NCBI GenBank assembly: GCA_003489395.1
Contig: DNMN01000032.1
Span: forward strand, 1,061-6,988
Direction: 5' to 3'
DNA from: Candidatus Yonathbacteria bacterium
GTDB taxonomy: Bacteria > Patescibacteriota > Minisyncoccia > Phycocordibacterales > UBA1550
DNA length: 5,928 bases
Shown here: in pieces, positions 5,701 through 5,928 of the stretch
Layout: every line of letters begins with the position of its first letter
Numbering within the stretch: the first letter of the stretch is position 1
The notes under the pieces: model-generated
What the model was told of the DNA's origin: nothing
Databases searched by the model: none
The model's input: only the letters and a program-made list of their open reading frames with translations
Program-made: the position numbers and the translations under genes

Positions 5701-5730
5701 TATAAAAACCCCTAATTTTTACGCCTTCAA
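5701..5730 (-). promoter_or_regulatory. Possible promoter of the two-gene operon
   Basis: The minus strand has TTGAAG (5730-5725) as a fair -35 box and TTTATA (5706-5701) as a poor -10, 18 nt apart. The start would be near 5694, leaving a leader of about 20 nt. The -10 match is weak, but this is the best candidate between the upstream hairpins and the ATG at 5673. A DnaA-box 12-mer abuts it upstream. Confidence 0.3.
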
Positions 5731-5742
5731 CTGTGGATAACT
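5731..5742 (-). promoter_or_regulatory. DnaA-box-like 12-mer, copy B
   Basis: AGTTATCCACAG on the minus strand, identical to the element at 1471-1482 and containing the perfect DnaA box TTATCCACA (5740-5732). It touches hairpin copy 2 on one side and the possible -35 box on the other. A DnaA-responsive or other operator role is plausible but unproven. Confidence 0.5.
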
Positions 5743-5767
5743 TCCCCATAGGCCTCGCCTATGGGGA
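5743..5767 (-). repeat. Palindromic hairpin repeat, copy 2
   Basis: Arms TCCCCATAGGC (5743-5753) and GCCTATGGGGA (5757-5767) pair over 11 bp around the same CTC/GAG loop as the other copies. Outside the shared 17-base core the stem is extended by CCC/GGG instead of TA/TA, so the flanks differ but still pair. It lies 19 nt from copy 3. Confidence 0.85.
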
Positions 5768-5786
5768 CACATTAGCTTTAAAACGC

Positions 5787-5813
5787 ACATACATAGGCCT
5801 CGCCTATGTATGT
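5787..5813 (-). repeat. Palindromic hairpin repeat, copy 3 (likely terminator)
   Basis: Arms ACATACATAGGC (5787-5798) and GCCTATGTATGT (5802-5813) form a perfect 12-bp stem with a CTC/GAG loop. On the minus strand it starts at the base right after the TAA of the upstream gene and is followed by GCGTTTT, so it can serve as that gene's intrinsic terminator, although the T-run is short and offset. Confidence 0.85.
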
Positions 5814-5928
5814 TTATGGAACAGATTTAAAAGAAAGCCACTCATCAACAAACCCCTCAAAGTCTTGTGGGTCTGTAAAATACTCAGGGAAAGCGGGTCT
5901 GTTTAGTATCTTCCATTCCTTACGCAAG
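5814..5928 (-). CDS. C-terminal end of an unidentified protein
   Basis: The minus strand is open from the window edge to a TAA at 5816-5814, giving 37 residues. They begin LRKEWKILNRPAFPEYF and end FVDEWLSFKSVP. The mix of acidic and aromatic residues looks like a real protein tail, and the hairpin that directly abuts its stop supports a genuine gene end. The upstream part lies outside the window and I do not recognise the family. Confidence 0.6.
   Translation of the reverse strand, partial: LRKEWKILNRPAFPEYFTDPQDFEGFVDEWLSFKSVP

Noticed and set aside
1471..5742. Replication origin based on the DnaA-box 9-mers
   Set aside because: The boxes are isolated and kilobases apart, with no cluster, no AT-rich unwinding region and no dnaA nearby.
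5558..5749. 63-codon minus-strand frame overlapping the start of the 194-residue gene
   Set aside because: It runs through the promoter region and into another gene in a different frame, and its product is Arg/Glu-rich with no domain.
797..5813. CRISPR array or IS ends from the repeated CATAGGC...GCCTATG units
   Set aside because: Only three copies, without regular spacers. They are self-complementary hairpins and do not flank a transposase.

Overview
All supported genes in this window lie on the minus strand, so transcription runs from high to low coordinates. The sequence suggests a small-genome, Gram-positive-like or Patescibacteria (CPR, Parcubacteria-like) bacterium. This is an inference. 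It rests on short membrane-anchored proteins with Thr/Ser/Ala linkers, a giant secreted protein carrying a lamin-tail domain (common in that group), compact intergenic regions, and few Shine-Dalgarno sites. All visible stops are TAA or TAG and the standard bacterial code reads well. No marker here fixes the taxon.

Layout in transcription order. (1) 5928-5814: last 37 codons of an unrecognised gene. (2) 5813-5674: a control region with two copies of a palindromic hairpin, a perfect DnaA-box 9-mer, a weak promoter and G-runs. (3) 5673-5089: a 194-residue protein with one N-terminal membrane helix and an NTF2-like/DUF4878-like outer part. (4) 5085-1507: three bases further on, a 1192-residue secreted protein. 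Its N-terminal domain matches zinc-dependent phospholipase C with all the side-chain metal ligands present. It is followed by a hydrophobic Gly/Ala-rich linker, a fibronectin-III-like module, a lamin-tail domain and a right-handed beta-helix of about eight regular 22-residue rungs. (5) 1506-1389: a hairpin terminator, a second DnaA-box 9-mer and an extended -10 promoter. (6) 1388-894: a 164-residue membrane-anchored protein with a Thr-rich stalk, closed by a 24-bp terminator hairpin. (7) 817-797: a third copy of the palindromic hairpin. (8) 761-618: an unannotated 47-codon membrane mini-ORF, possibly leaderless, whose last codons contain the next promoter. (9) 643-477: a near-consensus sigma-70 promoter, a ribosomal-protein L10 leader RNA and two more hairpins. 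(10) 476-1: rplJ (ribosomal protein L10), cut by the window edge near its C-terminus.

Functionally, the left end is housekeeping: an autoregulated L10 transcript, probably continuing into rplL. The centre is a cell-surface or secretion locus. A membrane-anchored accessory protein is translationally coupled to a large exoprotein that combines a likely membrane-lipid hydrolase with adhesion-type modules. If the organism is an episymbiont this could act on a neighbouring cell's membrane, but nothing in the sequence proves that. The phospholipase-lamin tail-beta-helix fusion is the most interesting item. The covarying hairpin family and the promoter-encoding mini-ORF come next.
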